A stretch of 6,483 nucleotides of DNA, taken from JBPYFK01 sp051984675 (GTDB taxonomy: Bacteria > Actinomycetota > Actinomycetes > Mycobacteriales > Pseudonocardiaceae). Each line of letters starts with the position of its first letter. Position 1 is the first letter of the stretch. Location of the stretch: contig JBPYFK010000052.1 of assembly GCA_051984675.1 (NCBI GenBank), forward strand, positions 1 through 6,483. Reading direction: 5' to 3'. Below the pieces are notes generated by a model. That model was not told the DNA's origin and made no database searches. It was given only the letters and a program-made list of their open reading frames with translations. Below are positions 5,481 to 6,483 of the stretch, piece after piece. A program made the translations under genes and the position numbers.

Positions 5481-5951
5481 CTGGTACGCGATAACGATGG
5501 ATTTCCGGAGAAATTGCCTGCCGACGTCGAACAGGCTGCGCAGGCCTTCGTCGTGATCTGGGGCCGAAGCGCCGAACGTATCCGGCCGAGTGTGTCCACC
5601 TCGCAGCTCCGAGCCTTACTCCTCGTAGAAAGCTACGAGTCGATCACACTCACCGGTCTCGCCGAAGAGCTCCGCTCCACCCCTTCAGTCACCAGCCGGC
5701 TCTGCGACCGTCTCCAGGCGGCGGGACTCCTGATACGTGCAACGGGAGCCGAGGACCGCCGGGAAACCACCCTCCAGCTCTCACGAGATGGACAGCGTCT
5801 CCTGCGCAAGTTCAGAAAAGACCGTCAGGCCGACCTCGAGGAAGTCCTGCGCCTCATGAAACCCCGCAGCCGGGCTGCCCTACTCACGGGCTTGGACGCG
5901 TTCCATGCTGCCGCGATAGAGCTCGGGCTGCCCGACGAGGAACTTGCCTAA
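5481..5951 (+). CDS. MarR-type winged-helix transcriptional regulator, 156 aa
   Basis: The product has the MarR layout: an N-terminal helix (DVEQAAQAFVVIWGRSAERI), a winged helix-turn-helix from about residue 43 (SQLRALLLVESY, LTGLAEELRSTPSVTSRLCD, RLQAAGLLIR), a wing with the characteristic EDRRETTLQLSRDG, and C-terminal dimerisation helices (RSRAALLTGLDAFHAAAIEL). It should bind DNA as a dimer in the cytoplasm. The start at CTG 5481 rests on GGGAGGA 5 bases upstream. The alternative is ATG 5415, which adds 22 residues of unlikely sequence, has no Shine-Dalgarno and would overlap the divergent phosphatase start and the palindrome. GTG 5553 would remove the first helix. The divergent phosphatase gene suggests a shared control region. 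The effector ligand is unknown. The stop is TAA 5949-5951. Confidence 0.88.
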   Translation: MVRDNDGFPEKLPADVEQAAQAFVVIWGRSAERIRPSVSTSQLRALLLVESYESITLTGLAEELRSTPSVTSRLCDRLQAAGLLIRATGAEDRRETTLQLSRDGQRLLRKFRKDRQADLEEVLRLMKPRSRAALLTGLDAFHAAAIELGLPDEELA

Positions 5952-5992
5952 CAAAGCAGCCCCGTGATCATGCGGATCAGGTCACAGGAGAC

Positions 5993-6013
5993 CCGTTCGA
6001 CTGCCCCGAGCGG
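5993..6013. terminator. Short hairpin between convergent genes
   Basis: CCGTTCG (5993-5999) and CGAGCGG (6007-6013) pair over 7 bp with one G-U pair and a 7-base loop. It lies between the regulator stop (5951) and the DUF1232-like stop (6025). There is no T-tract, so this is a modest terminator candidate. Confidence 0.3.
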
Positions 6014-6024
6014 ACAAGGACCAG

Positions 6025-6483
6025 CTAGCCCGACTCGTGAGCATCACACGCCTGATGATCACGCTCAGCGAGGTAGTATCCGGTCTCCGCATACACGCTG
6101 ATCACTAACCAGACAGCCAGGCCAATCCCACCGGGGATCCCCAGCGCTGGCAGAACGAAGTCGGCTGCTAAGTCGACTGGGGATACCAAGTACACCACCG
6201 CTACCAGCCACAACAGAAGTTGGAAACGCGGCACCGCAGTACGTCCTCGCCAAGAATCCGCGATCATGAGCGGAAAACTTCGGATACGGCGTACCGGACC
6301 GCCCGAGGGGCGGTGTGTGTCGAACGCCGCGCTGCTGCCTCCCGACCGCACGCGGCGCCTGTGCTTAGTGGAGACCAGACCCGCAACGATCATGCCAATG
6401 CCCACAGCGAGCAACCCCGCTGGGACCGCTGGCCATACACCGGACGGATCGCCCCACGTCAAGGCTGCAACAATCAGGCCTAC
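6025..6483 (-). CDS. DUF1232/YkvA-like membrane protein (5' end outside the window)
   Basis: The minus frame is open to the window edge and ends at TAG 6027-6025, giving 152 visible residues. The first visible residues (VGLIVAAL) and residues 16-37 (VWPAVPAGLLAVGIGMIVAG) form a probable membrane hairpin. A basic linker rich in Arg follows. Residues 84-135 (RFQLLLWLVAVVYLVSPVDL, then ADFVLPALG) match the DUF1232/YkvA core, usually YLLSPIDLIPDFIPVLGxxDD. Here the IPD is AAD and the DD is GG, so it is a divergent member. TTG 6462 is a possible start, but it has no ribosome site and the hydrophobic reading continues beyond it, so I treat the gene as cut by the edge. It is probably an inner-membrane protein of unknown function. 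It is convergent with the MarR-type gene. Confidence 0.8.
   Translation of the reverse strand, partial: VGLIVAALTWGDPSGVWPAVPAGLLAVGIGMIVAGLVSTKHRRRVRSGGSSAAFDTHRPSGGPVRRIRSFPLMIADSWRGRTAVPRFQLLLWLVAVVYLVSPVDLAADFVLPALGIPGGIGLAVWLVISVYAETGYYLAERDHQACDAHESG

Overview
The window is GC-rich, with strong G/C bias at third codon positions, frequent GTG starts and purine-rich Shine-Dalgarno sequences. Together with DUF1918, actinobacterial-type SpoIIE-class phosphatase and small membrane proteins of the YtxH-like kind, this points to a high-GC actinobacterium. Pseudonocardiales is my best guess, from general resemblance only. No tRNA, rRNA, CRISPR array or intact mobile element is visible.

Layout. 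(1) 1-126: the 3' end of an unidentified plus-strand gene. (2) 152-967: remains of a YihY/BrkB-family membrane protein gene, with the N-terminal region missing, two frameshifts and an in-frame stop inside the conserved RLWPRSL motif. (3) 1167-1635: two small plus-strand genes, one unknown (63 aa) and one DUF1918 protein (65 aa). (4) 1812-3298: minus-strand genes, namely an 84-aa membrane protein, a 174-aa basic coiled-coil-like protein with one membrane span, and a short reading frame resembling the C-terminal part of Asp23/Gls24 envelope-stress proteins. A plus-strand coding-like stretch (about 1978-2157) is wedged among them and looks like a remnant. (5) 3299-3878: 580 bases with no convincing gene. 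(6) 3879-4052: a possible 57-aa membrane protein. (7) 4166-5951: a divergent pair, a SpoIIE/RsbU-type PP2C phosphatase (minus) and a MarR-type regulator (plus), with a palindrome between them that is a good operator candidate. (8) 6025-6483: a divergent DUF1232/YkvA-like membrane protein whose start lies beyond the window.

How the genes may work together. The best supported unit is the MarR/phosphatase pair: the regulator probably binds the intervening palindrome and controls itself and perhaps the phosphatase. SpoIIE-class phosphatases commonly act on STAS anti-sigma-factor antagonists in stress or sigma-factor control, but no partner is present here. The other genes are small envelope or unknown proteins. 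Three convergent gene ends each carry a GC-rich hairpin, which fits terminators and supports the gene boundaries. I found no clearly new multi-gene system. The most unusual points are the Asp-to-Asn change in a metal-binding motif of the phosphatase, the probable CTG start of the MarR gene, and a likely rearrangement junction near 2000.
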